A DNA stretch of 64,000 nt from Agrococcus sp. Marseille-P2731 (GTDB lineage Bacteria > Actinomycetota > Actinomycetes > Actinomycetales > Microbacteriaceae): assembly GCF_900117395.1 (NCBI RefSeq), contig NZ_FPEG01000001.1, positions 580,192 to 644,191 of the forward strand. Direction: 5' to 3'. The notes beneath the pieces are model-generated. The model worked only from the letters and a program-made list of their open reading frames with translations. It made no database searches and had not been told where the DNA came from. The position numbers were made by a program, and so were the translations under genes. Positions 1-9,260 of the stretch are shown here, one piece after another (the first letter of the stretch is position 1; the number at the start of each line of letters is the position of its first letter).

Positions 1-1379
1 ATCGAGAGCAGGTCGAGCGCCTTGTCCATGTCGGCCTCGCTCAGCTCACCGCGCTCCACGTAGCCGAGGTCGATGACGGCCTCGCGCACCGTGATGCCCT
101 GCTTGACCGAGTGCTTGGCGATCTTCGCGGCCGCCTCGTAGCCGATCAGGCGGTTGAGGGGCGTGACGATCGAGGGGCTCATGCCGGCGAGCGCCGCAGC
201 GCGCTCGACGTTGGCCTCGAGCCCGGCGACCGTCTTGTCGGCGAGCACGCGCGAGGCGTTCGAGAGCAGGCGGATCGACTCGAGCAGGGCCGTGCCCATC
301 ACCGGGATCTGCACGTTGAGCTCGAAGGAGCCAGAGGCGCCGGCCCACGCGACCGTCGCATCGTTGCCGATGACGCGCGAGGCGACCATGAGCACGGCCT
401 CCGGCACCACCGGGTTGACCTTGCCGGGCATGATCGACGAGCCCGGCTGCAGGTCGGGGATCGCGATCTCGCCCAGGCCCGTGTTGGGGCCGGAGCCCAT
501 CCAGCGCAGGTCGTTGTTGATCTTCGTGAGCGACACCGCGATGGTGCGCAGCGCACCGGACGCCTCGACGAGGCCGTCGCGGTTGGCCTGCGCCTCGAAG
601 TGGTTGCGCGCCTCGGTGATCGGCAGCCCGCTCGAGGCGGCGATCTCGGCGATGACCCGCTCGGGGAAGCCGAGCGGCGTGTTGATGCCGGTGCCGACGG
701 CCGTGCCGCCCTGCGGCACCTCGGCGACGCGGGGGAGCGCGGCCTCGATGCGCTCGATGCCGTAGCGGATCTGCGCGGCATAGCCGCCGAACTCCTGGCC
801 GAGCGTGACGGGCGTGGCGTCCATCAGGTGCGTGCGGCCGGGCTTGACGGCGTCGGCCCAGAGGCTCGCCTTCTCCTCGAGCGCGCCCGCGAGGTGCGCG
901 AGCGCGGGGATCGCCTGCTCGATGAGGGCGCCGGTGACGGCGATGTGCACCGAGGTGGGGAAGACGTCGTTCGACGACTGCGAGGCGTTCACGTGATCGT
1001 TGGGGTGGACCGCCTCGCCGCGGTGCTTGGTCGCGAGCGTCGCGAGCACCTCGTTCATGTTCATGTTCGACGAGGTGCCGGAGCCGGTCTGGTAGGTGTC
1101 GACCGGGAACTGGTCGTGGTGGGCGCCGCCGATGATCTCGTCGGCCGCGGCGACGATCGCGTCGGCGACCGATGCCTCGAGGATGCCGAGGTCGCGGTTC
1201 GCGATCGCTGCCGCGCGCTTGATGCGCGCGAGCGCCACGATCTGGGCGGGCTCGAGACCCGAGCCCGAGATGGGGAAGTTCTCGACGGCTCGCTGCGTCT
1301 GCGCGGCGTACAGCGCGTGCTTGGGGACGCGCACCTCGCCCATCGTGTCGTGCTCGATCCGGTAGTCGACGTCGTTCAC
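1..1379 (-). CDS. fumC: Class II fumarate hydratase (3' end cut by window edge)
   Basis: Interconverts fumarate and L-malate in the TCA cycle as a cytosolic homotetramer. The frame opens at GTG ([15 protein letters not shown]) and runs 459 codons to the window edge, so only a few C-terminal residues should be missing from a family of about 465. The signature [11 protein letters not shown] lies near residue 313 and the substrate-loop [10 protein letters not shown] near residue 100, both diagnostic for the fumarase/aspartase superfamily; FumC is favoured over aspartase because of the actinobacterial xseB-DUF4245-fumC order. It is the last visible gene of a leftward operon, 43 bp after the DUF4245 gene. 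Confidence 0.96.
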   Translation of the reverse strand, partial: MNDVDYRIEHDTMGEVRVPKHALYAAQTQRAVENFPISGSGLEPAQIVALARIKRAAAIANRDLGILEASVADAIVAAADEIIGGAHHDQFPVDTYQTGSGTSSNMNMNEVLATLATKHRGEAVHPNDHVNASQSSNDVFPTSVHIAVTGALIEQAIPALAHLAGALEEKASLWADAVKPGRTHLMDATPVTLGQEFGGYAAQIRYGIERIEAALPRVAEVPQGGTAVGTGINTPLGFPERVIAEIAASSGLPITEARNHFEAQANRDGLVEASGALRTIAVSLTKINNDLRWMGSGPNTGLGEIAIPDLQPGSSIMPGKVNPVVPEAVLMVASRVIGNDATVAWAGASGSFELNVQIPVMGTALLESIRLLSNASRVLADKTVAGLEANVERAAALAGMSPSIVTPLNRLIGYEAAAKIAKHSVKQGITVREAVIDLGYVERGELSEADMDKALDLLS

Positions 1380-1422
1380 TGCGCTGTGCCTCTCGTTGGC
1401 GGTATCGGTCGTGTCTGGCGGT

Positions 1423-2070
1423 CTAGTCGCCGGCGGGCTCGCCCGCGTCGAGCGCAGCGGTCACCGCTTCGGCGAAGTGCTGCAGCTCGGCGTCGTCGGC
1501 GGTGCCGGCGACGATGACGGTGGATGCGCCGTGCTCGGTCGTGAGCACGAACTCGAGGTTGCCGGGGTCCTCCGTCTCGCGCTGGTCGTGCTCGACCCAG
1601 GTGGTGCCCCCGATCACGCGCTCGCCGGTCGGCACCGCATCCTCGATCGTGGTGACGAGCCAGGTCGGGTTCGCGTCGACCGCCTGCTGGAAGGACAGGA
1701 ACTGCTGCTCGGGCGTCACGTAGCCGGCGTACCAGCTGAAGACCTGATCGGTGCCCGTGCGGATCTCGGCCGCGTTCGACGCCCAGCCCTCGTCGAGCTG
1801 CGGCACGATGAGGGGCTCGTCGGTGGTGACCTGCGCCGCGGCGGCTGCGGCCGCGACGTCGATCGGCTCGCGCGCGGGCAGGCCTGGACGGACGACCACG
1901 AGCACCATCACGAGCACGATGCCCAGGCTGACGGCGACGCCGGCGAGCAGGTTGATGAAGCTGCGGTTCTCGCGGTGACGGCGCGAGGTCTCCGCCTTGC
2001 GGGCAGCGGTCTCCTCCGGCGTCTCCGGTCGCCCGAGCTCTGCGACGACGCGCGGCTCCTTGCGGCTCAT
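1423..2070 (-). CDS. DUF4245 family single-pass membrane protein
   Basis: A 215-residue protein with a charged cytosolic N-terminus (1-37), one membrane segment at about 38-60 and an extracytoplasmic domain that reads like the actinobacterial DUF4245 family. The molecular function of that family is not known. The ATG overlaps the stop of xseB (ATGA), implying translational coupling, and fumC follows directly. The same trio occurs in other actinobacteria, so this is a conserved neighbourhood rather than a chance one. The cytosolic part is rich in Arg and Glu. Confidence 0.85.
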   Translation of the reverse strand: MSRKEPRVVAELGRPETPEETAARKAETSRRHRENRSFINLLAGVAVSLGIVLVMVLVVVRPGLPAREPIDVAAAAAAAQVTTDEPLIVPQLDEGWASNAAEIRTGTDQVFSWYAGYVTPEQQFLSFQQAVDANPTWLVTTIEDAVPTGERVIGGTTWVEHDQRETEDPGNLEFVLTTEHGASTVIVAGTADDAELQHFAEAVTAALDAGEPAGD

Positions 2071-2315
2071 GCCTCGTCGGCCTCCGCAGGCGCGGACCCT
2101 GCTGCCGCGCTGCTGCGAGCGGCGTCGAGCCGCTGCTTCGCGCCCTGCAGCCACTGCTCGCAGCGGTCGGCGAGCGCGTTGCCGCGCTCCCACAGCGCGA
2201 GCGACTCCTCGAGCGTCGCACCGCCCGACTCGAGGGCGGTCACGACGCGCACCAGCTCGTCGCGCGCGGCCTCGTAGGAGAGCGCTGCGACGTCGCTGTT
2301 CTCGGGGGTGCTCAC
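2067..2315 (-). CDS. xseB: Exodeoxyribonuclease VII small subunit
   Basis: Small subunit of ExoVII, which degrades single-stranded DNA together with the XseA large subunit. The 82-residue product contains the typical XseB core (YEAARDELVRVVTALESGG, then LEESLALWERGNAL) followed by an Ala/Glu-rich tail. It starts at GTG, six bases after a TAGGCT box, consistent with leaderless translation from its own promoter. Normally xseB directly follows xseA; here 2.6 kb carrying two genes on the other strand separate them. Confidence 0.95.
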   Translation of the reverse strand: MSTPENSDVAALSYEAARDELVRVVTALESGGATLEESLALWERGNALADRCEQWLQGAKQRLDAARSSAAAGSAPAEADEA

Positions 2316-2321
2316 CCCGCC

Positions 2322-2327
2322 AGCCTA
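2322..2327 (-). promoter_or_regulatory. Leaderless -10 box of xseB-DUF4245-fumC
   Basis: TAGGCT on the minus strand ends six bases before the GTG of xseB, so the transcript should begin at or next to the start codon. It shows that xseB no longer depends on an xseA promoter. No convincing -35 was identified. Confidence 0.55.
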
Positions 2328-2411
2328 CCGCTCGCACCCGACATGCGAGACGGCGTCCCGGGGCTGTGCGACGATTGCGGTTTGCGCATCCACCCACCGT
2401 CAGGAGCTCTC

Positions 2412-3587
2412 GTGCCCGCCTCGCCAGCCGCATCCACGATGGCTGAGATCACCGACCTCATCCGCCTCGACACCACCAGCCGCGAGTCGAACCTCGCCCT
2501 CGTCGACCACGTCGTCGAGCGGCTGCGCGCCGTCGGCGTCGAGCCGGTGCTGGTGCCGAACGCGGAGGGCACGAAGGCCAACGTGCTCGCGACCTTCCCC
2601 GCCGCCGACGGCTCGGTCGAAGGCGGGATCGTGCTCTCGGCGCACACCGATGTGGTGCCGGTCGACGGCCAGCGGTGGAGCAGCGAGCCCTTCGAGCCCA
2701 CCGAGCGCGACGGCAGGCTCTACGCGCGCGGCAGCGCCGACATGAAGTCGTTCCTCGGCGTGCTGCTGGCGAAGGCCCCGGCCCTTGCCGAGGCGCAGCT
2801 CGCCGAGCCCGTGCACCTCGCGCTCTCCTACGACGAGGAGGTCGGATGCGTCGGCGCCGTCGACCTCGTCGACGAGATCGTGCGGCGAGGGCTGCGACCG
2901 CGCGGCTGCGTCGTCGGCGAGCCGACGAGCATGCGGATCGTGCGCGGGCACAAGTCGATGAACGTCTTCCGCGCCGAGGTGCGGGGCGTCGCGATCCACT
3001 CCTCGCTCGCTCCGCACGGCGTCAACGCCATCCGCTTCGCGACCGAGCTCGTGCGCTTCGTCGAGGGCGTCGCCGACGAGATGCGCGAGCAGGGTCCCTT
3101 CGACGAGGGCTACCTCGTGCCGTACACGACCGTCAGCGTCAACCGCATCGACGGTGGCATCGCCATCAACACCGTGCCCGCCGAGTGCACGGTGCACTTC
3201 GAGTTCCGGGGCCTGACGAGCATCGACCACGCCGCCCTCTCCGCGCGCTTCGCCGATGAGTGCCGCCGCATCGAGGCCGCCATGCGCGAGCTGGACGACT
3301 CGTGCCGGGTCGAGCTGGCGGTCACCGCCTCGGCCCCCGGCGTGGACACGCCCGCCGACGCCCAGATCGTCGCGCTCGCCGCCGAGTGGGGCGGCGAGCC
3401 CAGCGACGCCAAGGTCACCTACGGCACCGAGGCGGGGCTGTTCGCCGAGGCCGGGATCCCCACCGTCGTGTGCGGCCCTGGCGACATCGCCCAGGCGCAC
3501 GGCCCCGACGAGTTCGTCGAGCTCGAGCAGATCGCGCAGTGCGAGACCTTCGTCGACCGGCTCATCGACGGCCTCCGCGCCGCCTGA
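2412..3587 (+). CDS. M20 family amidohydrolase (acetylornithine deacetylase-like)
   Basis: A 391-residue zinc peptidase/deacylase of the ArgE/DapE/CPG2 superfamily. Visible metal and catalytic positions are H78-T-D80 (SAHTDVVP), D110 in GSADMKSF, the acidic pair in SYDEEVGC (142-143), a Glu in VVGEPTS (about 171) and a late His in AQAHGPDEF. The start is GTG because AGGAG lies six bases upstream; the frame is open further upstream but without a ribosome site. It closely resembles ArgE-type enzymes, but pairing with a transporter 26 bp downstream and not with arginine genes suggests it deacylates an imported N-acyl amino acid or dipeptide (inference). Confidence 0.85.
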   Translation: MPASPAASTMAEITDLIRLDTTSRESNLALVDHVVERLRAVGVEPVLVPNAEGTKANVLATFPAADGSVEGGIVLSAHTDVVPVDGQRWSSEPFEPTERDGRLYARGSADMKSFLGVLLAKAPALAEAQLAEPVHLALSYDEEVGCVGAVDLVDEIVRRGLRPRGCVVGEPTSMRIVRGHKSMNVFRAEVRGVAIHSSLAPHGVNAIRFATELVRFVEGVADEMREQGPFDEGYLVPYTTVSVNRIDGGIAINTVPAECTVHFEFRGLTSIDHAALSARFADECRRIEAAMRELDDSCRVELAVTASAPGVDTPADAQIVALAAEWGGEPSDAKVTYGTEAGLFAEAGIPTVVCGPGDIAQAHGPDEFVELEQIAQCETFVDRLIDGLRAA

Positions 3588-3613
3588 CCACCACGTCCCA
3601 TCCAGGAGCACCC

Positions 3614-4888
3614 ATGACCACCACCGCGCCCCAGGCCACGCCCGAACGGCTCGCCGCCGCCCGCAAGGCGGTGATCTCCAGCTCGATCGGCGCCGCCCTC
3701 GAGTGGTTCGACATCATCGTCTACGCCTCGTTCGCGGTGGTCATCACCGAGGTGTTCTTCCCCGACGCCGGCGCCTACGGCCTCATCTACACCTTCGCGA
3801 CCTTCGCGACGACCTACCTCATCCGCCCCCTCGGCGGCATGGTGCTCGGCAGCTTCGCCGACCGCAAGGGCCGCAAGAACGCGCTCACCATCACGCTGCT
3901 GCTCATGATGGTGGGCACGCTCCTGATGGCCATCGCGCCCACCTACGCGATGGTCGGCGTCTGGGGCGGCGTGGTCATCCTGCTCTCGCGCCTCATCCAG
4001 GGCTTCTCCGCCGGCGGCGAGTTCGGCACGGCGACGACCTTCCTGATCGAGACCGCGCCGCACAAGAAGATGTTCTACGCCTCGTGGCAGATCGCCGCGC
4101 AGGGCGCCTCGATGCTGCTCGCGTCGGGCTTCGGCTTCGCGCTCAACACCTGGCTGTCGGAGGAGGACCTCTACTCCTGGGGCTGGCGCGTGCCGTTCTT
4201 CGTCGGCCTGCTGATCGGCCCGGTCGGCCTCTACATCCGCGCGCGCCTCGCAGAGCCCGAGGAGCTCGGCGCGACCGAGCGCACGAAGTCGCCGCTCGGC
4301 TCGCTGCTGCGCGAGCACCTCGGCCGGGTGCTCGCCGGCTCTGCCGTCATCGGCGTCGCGACGATCTCGGTCTACATGATCCTCTACATGCCCACCTTCG
4401 CGGTCTCGAACCTGGGCATCCCGCCGACCGCCGCCTACCTCGGCGGCGTCGTGGCGGGCACGATCACGGTCTTCGGCTCGCCCTTCGTCGGGCACCTGGC
4501 CGACCGCTTCGGCCCCGCGCGCATCATGACCTACGCCGCGGTCGCGGCGCTCGTGCTCGCGTGGCCGATCTTCCAGATCATCGTGACGCTGCGCAGCGTG
4601 CCGGCGCTCATCATCGCGATCGCGCTGCTCGGCGCCATCATGACGTGCTACTTCGCGCCGCTGCCCGGCCTGCTGTCGAACATGTTCCCGAAGGAGGTGC
4701 GCGGCACCGGCCTCTCTGTCGCGTACAACGTCGGCGTCACCCTGCTCGGCGGCATCGCGCCGCTCGTGCTGACGTGGCTGCTGACGGTGACCGGATCGCT
4801 CAACGCGCCGAGCATCTACTACATGGCGATCGCCGTGCTCTCGCTCGTCGGCCTGTACTTCGTGCGCAAGCGCTACAGCCAGCGCTGA
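3614..4888 (+). CDS. MFS transporter, metabolite:H+ symporter (MHS) type
   Basis: A 424-residue, 12-helix secondary transporter. The N-terminal region (SSSIGAALEWFDIIVYA) and the loop GSFADRKGRKNAL are hallmarks of the MHS branch that includes ProP, KgtP and ShiA, which move organic acids, betaines or amino-acid derivatives with protons. AGGAG precedes the ATG by five bases. It lies 26 bp after the M20 hydrolase and is probably co-transcribed with it, so it may import the substrate of that enzyme. Substrate cannot be read from sequence. The operon runs against the flanking xse genes and ends at a shared hairpin. Confidence 0.88.
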   Translation: MTTTAPQATPERLAAARKAVISSSIGAALEWFDIIVYASFAVVITEVFFPDAGAYGLIYTFATFATTYLIRPLGGMVLGSFADRKGRKNALTITLLLMMVGTLLMAIAPTYAMVGVWGGVVILLSRLIQGFSAGGEFGTATTFLIETAPHKKMFYASWQIAAQGASMLLASGFGFALNTWLSEEDLYSWGWRVPFFVGLLIGPVGLYIRARLAEPEELGATERTKSPLGSLLREHLGRVLAGSAVIGVATISVYMILYMPTFAVSNLGIPPTAAYLGGVVAGTITVFGSPFVGHLADRFGPARIMTYAAVAALVLAWPIFQIIVTLRSVPALIIAIALLGAIMTCYFAPLPGLLSNMFPKEVRGTGLSVAYNVGVTLLGGIAPLVLTWLLTVTGSLNAPSIYYMAIAVLSLVGLYFVRKRYSQR

Positions 4889-4895
4889 TCGCTCG

Positions 4896-4925
4896 CGCGA
4901 CCCCGGGCTGTGGCTCGGGGTCGCG
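4896..4925. terminator. Bidirectional hairpin between MFS gene and xseA
   Basis: CGCGACCCCG (4896-4905) pairs perfectly with CGGGGTCGCG (4916-4925) around a 10-base loop. It lies in the 43-bp gap between two convergent stop codons. There is no clear T tract, as is common in GC-rich actinobacteria. Confidence 0.7.
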
Positions 4926-4931
4926 TCGCGG

Positions 4932-6155
4932 TCAGTGCTCCGGATGCGCGGCGCGCACGTCCGCGTCCAGGGTGCCGGAGGCGAGGGTCACCAGCAGCGC
5001 GTCGCCCGCCGTGACGGCCGCCGCGTCGCGCGCGACCGAGCCGGAGGCCGTCTGCACGACGGCGTAGCCGCGGTCGAGCGTCGCCTGCGGGCTGAGCGCC
5101 CGGAGCGTCTGGCGCAGGTGGTCGAGCCGCTGGCCGTGCAGCTCGACGCTGCGGGCTGCCAGCTCGTCGCTGCGCGCGGTCAGCCGCGCGAGGTCCTGCC
5201 AGAGCGACTCGAGCATCGTGCCGGGGCGAGCGAGCGCTGGCCGGGATCGGAAGGACTCCAGCCGCTCCGCCTCGCGGTGCACGTGCTGCGTGGCCCTGGC
5301 GCGCAGCTGCGCCCGCGCCTGCGTGATCCGGTTGAGCTCCTCCGCGACGTCGGGCACGATGCGCTTCGCCGCATCCGTCGGCGTCGACGCGCGCAGGTCG
5401 GCGACCTCGTCGAGCAGCGGGCGGTCGGCCTCGTGGCCGATCGCCGAGACGATCGGCGTGGTGGCGGCGGCGACCGCGCGCACGAGCGCCTCGTCGCTGA
5501 AGCCGAGCAGGTTCTGGAAGTCGCCGCCGCCGCGCGCGATGACGATGACGTCGACCTCGGGGTCTGCCTCGAGCCGCGCGAGCGCCGCGAGCACGGTCGG
5601 CACCGTCTGGTCGCCCTGCACGGCGGCGTGCTCGACGCGGAACTCGACCCCTGGCCAGCGCAGCTGGGCGTTGCGGAGCACATCCTTCTCGGCGTCGGAG
5701 TCGCGTCCGGTGATGAGGCCGATGCGGTTCGGCAGGAACGGCAGCGGCCGCTTGCGCGAGGCGTCGAAGAGGCCCTCCTGCGCGAGGCTGCGTCGCAGCG
5801 CCTCGAGGCGGGCGAGCAGCTCGCCGAGGCCGACGTGGCGGATCTGGGCGGCGACCATCGAGAGGGTGCCGCCGCGCGGCCAGTAGTCGGGCTTCACGAG
5901 CAGCACCGCGCGGTCGCCCTGGGCGAAGTCGCCCTCGATGCGGCTGAGCGTCGAGCTCCAGACGTTGAACGAGATGGTGGCGTCGGCCGAGACGTCCTTG
6001 AGCTTGCCAAACACGTTGCCCCGCGAGTTCGACCACTGGGTGATCTCGCCCTCGACCCAGAGGTGGCCGAGGCGCCCGATGTAGCTCTTGAGCTCTGCGC
6101 CGAGGCGCTCGACGCTCCACGGCTCGTCGGGGGTGCCGGTGATGCGCTCCGCCAT
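4932..6155 (-). CDS. xseA: Exodeoxyribonuclease VII large subunit
   Basis: Catalytic subunit of ExoVII. The 407-residue product has the N-terminal OB-fold (LWVEGEITQW, then VFGKLKDVSADATISFNVW), the nuclease-domain motif IGLITGRDSDAEKDV near residue 147, the glycine-rich VIVIARGGGDFQNL and SAIGHEADRPLLDEVADLRA. The C-terminal part is helical. Its ATG follows an AGAGGAG ribosome site. It is divergent from ispH, as usual in actinobacteria, but its normal downstream partner xseB lies beyond an inserted operon. Confidence 0.96.
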   Translation of the reverse strand: MAERITGTPDEPWSVERLGAELKSYIGRLGHLWVEGEITQWSNSRGNVFGKLKDVSADATISFNVWSSTLSRIEGDFAQGDRAVLLVKPDYWPRGGTLSMVAAQIRHVGLGELLARLEALRRSLAQEGLFDASRKRPLPFLPNRIGLITGRDSDAEKDVLRNAQLRWPGVEFRVEHAAVQGDQTVPTVLAALARLEADPEVDVIVIARGGGDFQNLLGFSDEALVRAVAAATTPIVSAIGHEADRPLLDEVADLRASTPTDAAKRIVPDVAEELNRITQARAQLRARATQHVHREAERLESFRSRPALARPGTMLESLWQDLARLTARSDELAARSVELHGQRLDHLRQTLRALSPQATLDRGYAVVQTASGSVARDAAAVTAGDALLVTLASGTLDADVRAAHPEH

Positions 6156-6223
6156 CGTGCTCCTCTGGTGTGCCGGTCTGTTCGCCCTTGGCGACCGCGG
6201 GGGTCGCGGGCTGGCTCCAACGG

Positions 6224-6229
6224 TAGACT
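6224..6229 (+). promoter_or_regulatory. Leaderless -10 box of ispH
   Basis: TAGACT is followed after six bases by the GTG at 6236, which places the expected transcription start on the start codon. Confidence 0.55.
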
Positions 6230-6235
6230 GGGCCG

Positions 6236-7264
6236 GTGACGATCACGAACGGAAGGGTGCCGCTGGACATGCCGCGGCCTGCGCTCCGGAGGGGTCGGCT
6301 CCAGGATCTCCCGGTCGGCGGCGAGAAGCGGATCCTGCTCGCGACCCCGCGCGGCTACTGCGCGGGCGTCGACCGCGCGGTGCTCGCCGTCGAGAAGGCG
6401 CTCGAGCAGTACGAGGGCCCGATCTACGTGCGCAAGGAGATCGTGCACAACAAGCACGTCGTCTCGCAGCTGACCGAGCAGGGCGCGATCTTCGTCGACG
6501 AGGTCGACCAGGTGCCCGAGGGCGAGCGCGTGATCTTCAGCGCCCACGGCGTCAGCCCCGCGGTCGTGCAGGGCGCCGCGGATCGCGGCCTGGACGCGAT
6601 CGATGCGACGTGCCCGCTCGTGACGAAGGTGCACCGCGAGGCCGTGCGCTTCGCGCGCGACGACTACGAGATCCTGCTCGTCGGCCACGAGGGCCACGAG
6701 GAGGTCGAGGGCACCGCCGGGCACGCCCCCGATCGCGTCACGATCGTGAACAACCCGGACGAGGCCGACACCGTGCAGGTGCAGAACCCCGACCGGCTCG
6801 TCTGGCTCAGCCAGACGACGCTCTCGGTCGACGAGACGATGGAGACCGTGCGCCGACTGCGCGTGCGCTTCCCCAACCTGCAGGACCCGCCGAGCGACGA
6901 CATCTGCTACGCCACCCAGAACCGCCAGGTCGCCATCAAGAAGGTGGCGGCGGATGCGGATCTCGTCATCGTCGTCGGCAGCGCGAACTCGTCGAACTCG
7001 GTGCGGCTCGTCGAGGTGGCGCTGGAGTACGGCGCGAAGGCCGCGTACCGCGTCGACTACTCGAGCGAGATCCAGCAGGAGTGGCTCGAGGGCGTGCACT
7101 CGATCGGCGTGACGAGCGGCGCGAGCGTGCCGGAGGGCCTGGTGCACGAGGTGCTGCAGGAGCTCGACGACGCCGGCTACCGCGACATCGCCGAGATCCG
7201 CACGGCCGAGGAGGACCTCATCTTCTCCCTGCCCAAGGAGCTGCGCCCGACCCGCAGGCGCTGA
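6236..7264 (+). CDS. ispH: 4-hydroxy-3-methylbut-2-enyl diphosphate reductase
   Basis: Last enzyme of the MEP isoprenoid pathway; reduces HMBPP to IPP and DMAPP with a [4Fe-4S] cluster. The three cluster cysteines are present: C42 (PRGYCAGVD), C126 (DATCPLVTK) and C224 ([10 protein letters not shown]). The substrate-contact histidines H71 (VHNKHV) and H104 (SAHGVS) and the EVEGT loop are also seen. The GTG start is chosen because a TAGACT box sits six bases upstream. An ATG at 6269 with GGAAGG upstream is the alternative and would give a protein 11 residues shorter at the N-terminus. Confidence 0.97.
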   Translation: MTITNGRVPLDMPRPALRRGRLQDLPVGGEKRILLATPRGYCAGVDRAVLAVEKALEQYEGPIYVRKEIVHNKHVVSQLTEQGAIFVDEVDQVPEGERVIFSAHGVSPAVVQGAADRGLDAIDATCPLVTKVHREAVRFARDDYEILLVGHEGHEEVEGTAGHAPDRVTIVNNPDEADTVQVQNPDRLVWLSQTTLSVDETMETVRRLRVRFPNLQDPPSDDICYATQNRQVAIKKVAADADLVIVVGSANSSNSVRLVEVALEYGAKAAYRVDYSSEIQQEWLEGVHSIGVTSGASVPEGLVHEVLQELDDAGYRDIAEIRTAEEDLIFSLPKELRPTRRR

Positions 7265-7290
7265 TCCTGGTGGCGCTCAGGCGCCGTGGC

Positions 7291-7296
7291 TACGAT
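7291..7296 (+). promoter_or_regulatory. Leaderless -10 box of the acidic protein gene
   Basis: TACGAT followed by seven bases and then the ATG at 7304. Confidence 0.5.
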
Positions 7297-7303
7297 CGGC
7301 CCC

Positions 7304-7642
7304 ATGACTGACGCACAGCCCCAGAACGAGCAGGCCCCGACCGAGCAGGACGACCAGTGGGCCGACCAGATGGCCGACGGCGAGGACTTCGACGAGTCGA
7401 TGGGCGACTCGACCGATGAGGACCGCGTGCTGGCCACCGACCAGCTCGACGAGATCGGCAGCGACGACGCCCCGGAGGGCGCGGAGGGCCGAGACGAGGA
7501 GTGGGAGGGGGACGACCCCGCCGACATCCCCGACGAGCACGGCGGCACGCAGGCGGGCGTCGACACCGACGACAACGGCGTCGACGACACCGTGATGCCC
7601 GAGGGCACCGACCGCATCATCGACGCGGGCGACTGGGAGTAG
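7304..7642 (+). CDS. Very acidic small hypothetical protein
   Basis: A 112-residue soluble protein in which roughly 40% of residues are Asp or Glu, spread over the whole length, with few hydrophobic stretches; it is probably intrinsically disordered. The end (MPEGTDRIIDAGDWE) is the least biased part. I do not recognise a family. It has its own TACGAT box and lies between ispH and a strong shared terminator with fbaA. Codon bias matches its neighbours, so it looks native. An earlier in-frame ATG at 7286 overlaps the promoter and is less likely as a start. Confidence 0.75.
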   Translation: MTDAQPQNEQAPTEQDDQWADQMADGEDFDESMGDSTDEDRVLATDQLDEIGSDDAPEGAEGRDEEWEGDDPADIPDEHGGTQAGVDTDDNGVDDTVMPEGTDRIIDAGDWE

Positions 7643-7667
7643 CGCACCTCCGCCGGACGAGGAGCGA

Positions 7668-7707
7668 GACGGAGGACGGGCACCCCGAGGGGTGCCCGTC
7701 CTCCGTC
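7668..7707. terminator. Strong bidirectional terminator
   Basis: GACGGAGGACGGGCACCCC (7668-7686) is complementary over 19 bases to 7689-7707, with only GA left between them; in practice about 18 pairs around a CGAG tetraloop. It separates the convergent acidic-protein gene and fbaA. Confidence 0.85.
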
Positions 7708-7718
7708 TGCTGCCGGTG

Positions 7719-8744
7719 CTACTTGCTGGACCAGCCGGCCGAGCCGAGCTGCTGCGTGGCCGAGGCGACGCGGGCGGCCATGGCCGTCTCCGCCGCCTTG
7801 CCCCACGCGCGCGGGTCGTAGACCTTCTTGTTGCCGACCTCGCCGTCGAGCTTCAGCACGCCCTCGTAGCCGCCGAACATGCTGCCGGCGACCGAGCGGG
7901 TGTAGGCGTACTGCGTGTCGGTGTCGATGTTCATCTTGATGACGCCGCTGCGCACCGCCTCGGCGATCTCCTCGTCGGTCGAGCCGGAGCCGCCGTGGAA
8001 GACGAGGTCGAGCGGCTTCGCCTCGGTGCCGTACTTCTCGGCGATGCCCGCCTGGATCTGCCCGAGCAGCTCTGGGCGCAGCTTGACGTTGCCGGGCTTG
8101 TACACGCCGTGCACGTTGCCGAAGGTGAGCGCTGCCATGTAGCGGCCCTGGTCGCCCATGCCGAGCGCCTCGACCGTCGCGATGGCGTCGTCGAGGGTCG
8201 TGTAGAGCTGGTCGTTGATCTCGTGGCTGACGCCGTCCTCCTCGCCGCCGACGACGCCGATCTCGACCTCGAGGATCTGCTGCAGGGCGTGCGTGCGGGG
8301 GAGGATCTGCTTCGCGATCTCGAGGTTCTCCTCGAGCGGCACGGCCGAGCCATCCCACATGTGCGACTGGAAGAGCGGGGCGCGGCCGGCCCTGACCTCC
8401 TCCTCGCTCGCCTCGAGCAGCGGGAAGACGAAGCCGTCGAGGGCGTCCTTCGGGCAGTGGTCGGTGTGGAGCGCGACCTTGATTGGGTAGGCCTTCGCGA
8501 CCTCGGTGGCGAAGCGGGCGAAGGCGACGGCGCCTCCCGCGCGGTTCTTGACGCTCTGGCCGGCGAAGAAGTCGGCACCGCCCGTCGTCACCTGGATGAT
8601 GCCGTCGGAGCCGGTGTCGGCGAGCCCCTGCAGCACCGCGTTGATCGTCGACGACGACGAGACGTTGATGGCGGGGTAGGCGAAGGCGTTCTTCTTCGCC
8701 TTGTCGAGCATCTCTGCGTACTCTTCTGGCGTTGCGACGGGCAT
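7719..8744 (-). CDS. fbaA: Class II fructose-bisphosphate aldolase
   Basis: Zinc-dependent cleavage and synthesis of fructose 1,6-bisphosphate in glycolysis and gluconeogenesis. The 341-residue product starts MPVATPEEYAEMLDKAKKN, the standard start of the actinobacterial type A enzyme, with AGGAG upstream. Zinc and catalytic motifs are LHTDHCPKD (93-100), EIGVVGGEEDGV, FGNVHGVYKPG and VFHGGSGSTDEE. The frame stays open upstream only because of the 20-bp repeat array, which is not part of the protein. The gluconeogenic partner glpX lies about 10 kb away. Confidence 0.97.
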   Translation of the reverse strand: MPVATPEEYAEMLDKAKKNAFAYPAINVSSSSTINAVLQGLADTGSDGIIQVTTGGADFFAGQSVKNRAGGAVAFARFATEVAKAYPIKVALHTDHCPKDALDGFVFPLLEASEEEVRAGRAPLFQSHMWDGSAVPLEENLEIAKQILPRTHALQQILEVEIGVVGGEEDGVSHEINDQLYTTLDDAIATVEALGMGDQGRYMAALTFGNVHGVYKPGNVKLRPELLGQIQAGIAEKYGTEAKPLDLVFHGGSGSTDEEIAEAVRSGVIKMNIDTDTQYAYTRSVAGSMFGGYEGVLKLDGEVGNKKVYDPRAWGKAAETAMAARVASATQQLGSAGWSSK

Positions 8745-8805
8745 GGCACAGCTCCTGTCTCGTCCGGGGTGCGGACCGCAGATCGCGGCCGCGCGGGTCG
8801 TGGTC

Positions 8806-8811
8806 AGTCTA
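8806..8811 (-). promoter_or_regulatory. Candidate -10 box of fbaA
   Basis: TAGACT on the minus strand, about 60 bp before the fbaA start, on the gene side of the repeat array. No clear -35. Confidence 0.4.
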
Positions 8812-8920
8812 GGTCGGCGCACGTGCGGGCGCGCGCGTACGTCGCACCTCCCCGCCTCGTGCGCGTCCGCTGCCATCGGTGCCCTCCAGCATCCACTGGT
8901 ACTTCGCAGCATCCCGCGGC

Positions 8921-9220
8921 GCCTCTTGCCGTCGATCGGCGCCTTCCGCGCTCGAGTGGCGCCTCCCGCACCTGAATGGCGCCTTCCGCGCTTGAGTGGC
9001 GCCTTCCGCGTCTGAGTGGCGCCTTCCGCGCTTGAGTGGCGGCTTCCGCGTCTGATCGGCGCCTTCTGCGCCTGAGTGGCGCCTTCCGCGCTTGAGTGGC
9101 GGCTTCCGCGTCTGATTGGCGCCTTCCGCGCTTGAGTGGAGGCTTCCGCGTCTGATCGGCGCCTTCCGCATCTGACTGGCGCTTTCTGCGCTCGAGGCGC
9201 GCCTTCCGCGCTCGAGTGGC
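8921..9220 (+). repeat. 20-bp tandem repeat array, forward arm
   Basis: Fifteen units of exactly 20 bp, consensus GCCTTCCGCGCTTGAGTGGC, with the first unit degenerate. Variation is mainly in positions 11-13 (CTT/TCT/CTC) and tends to alternate between units. Register is kept without any indel. The fbaA promoter lies on one side and a dihydroxyacetone/erythrulose kinase operon on the other. Function unknown. Confidence 0.92.
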
Positions 9221-9260
9221 GCGTCGACGCCTTCCGGCCCGACCCGAGCGGACCCAGTGG

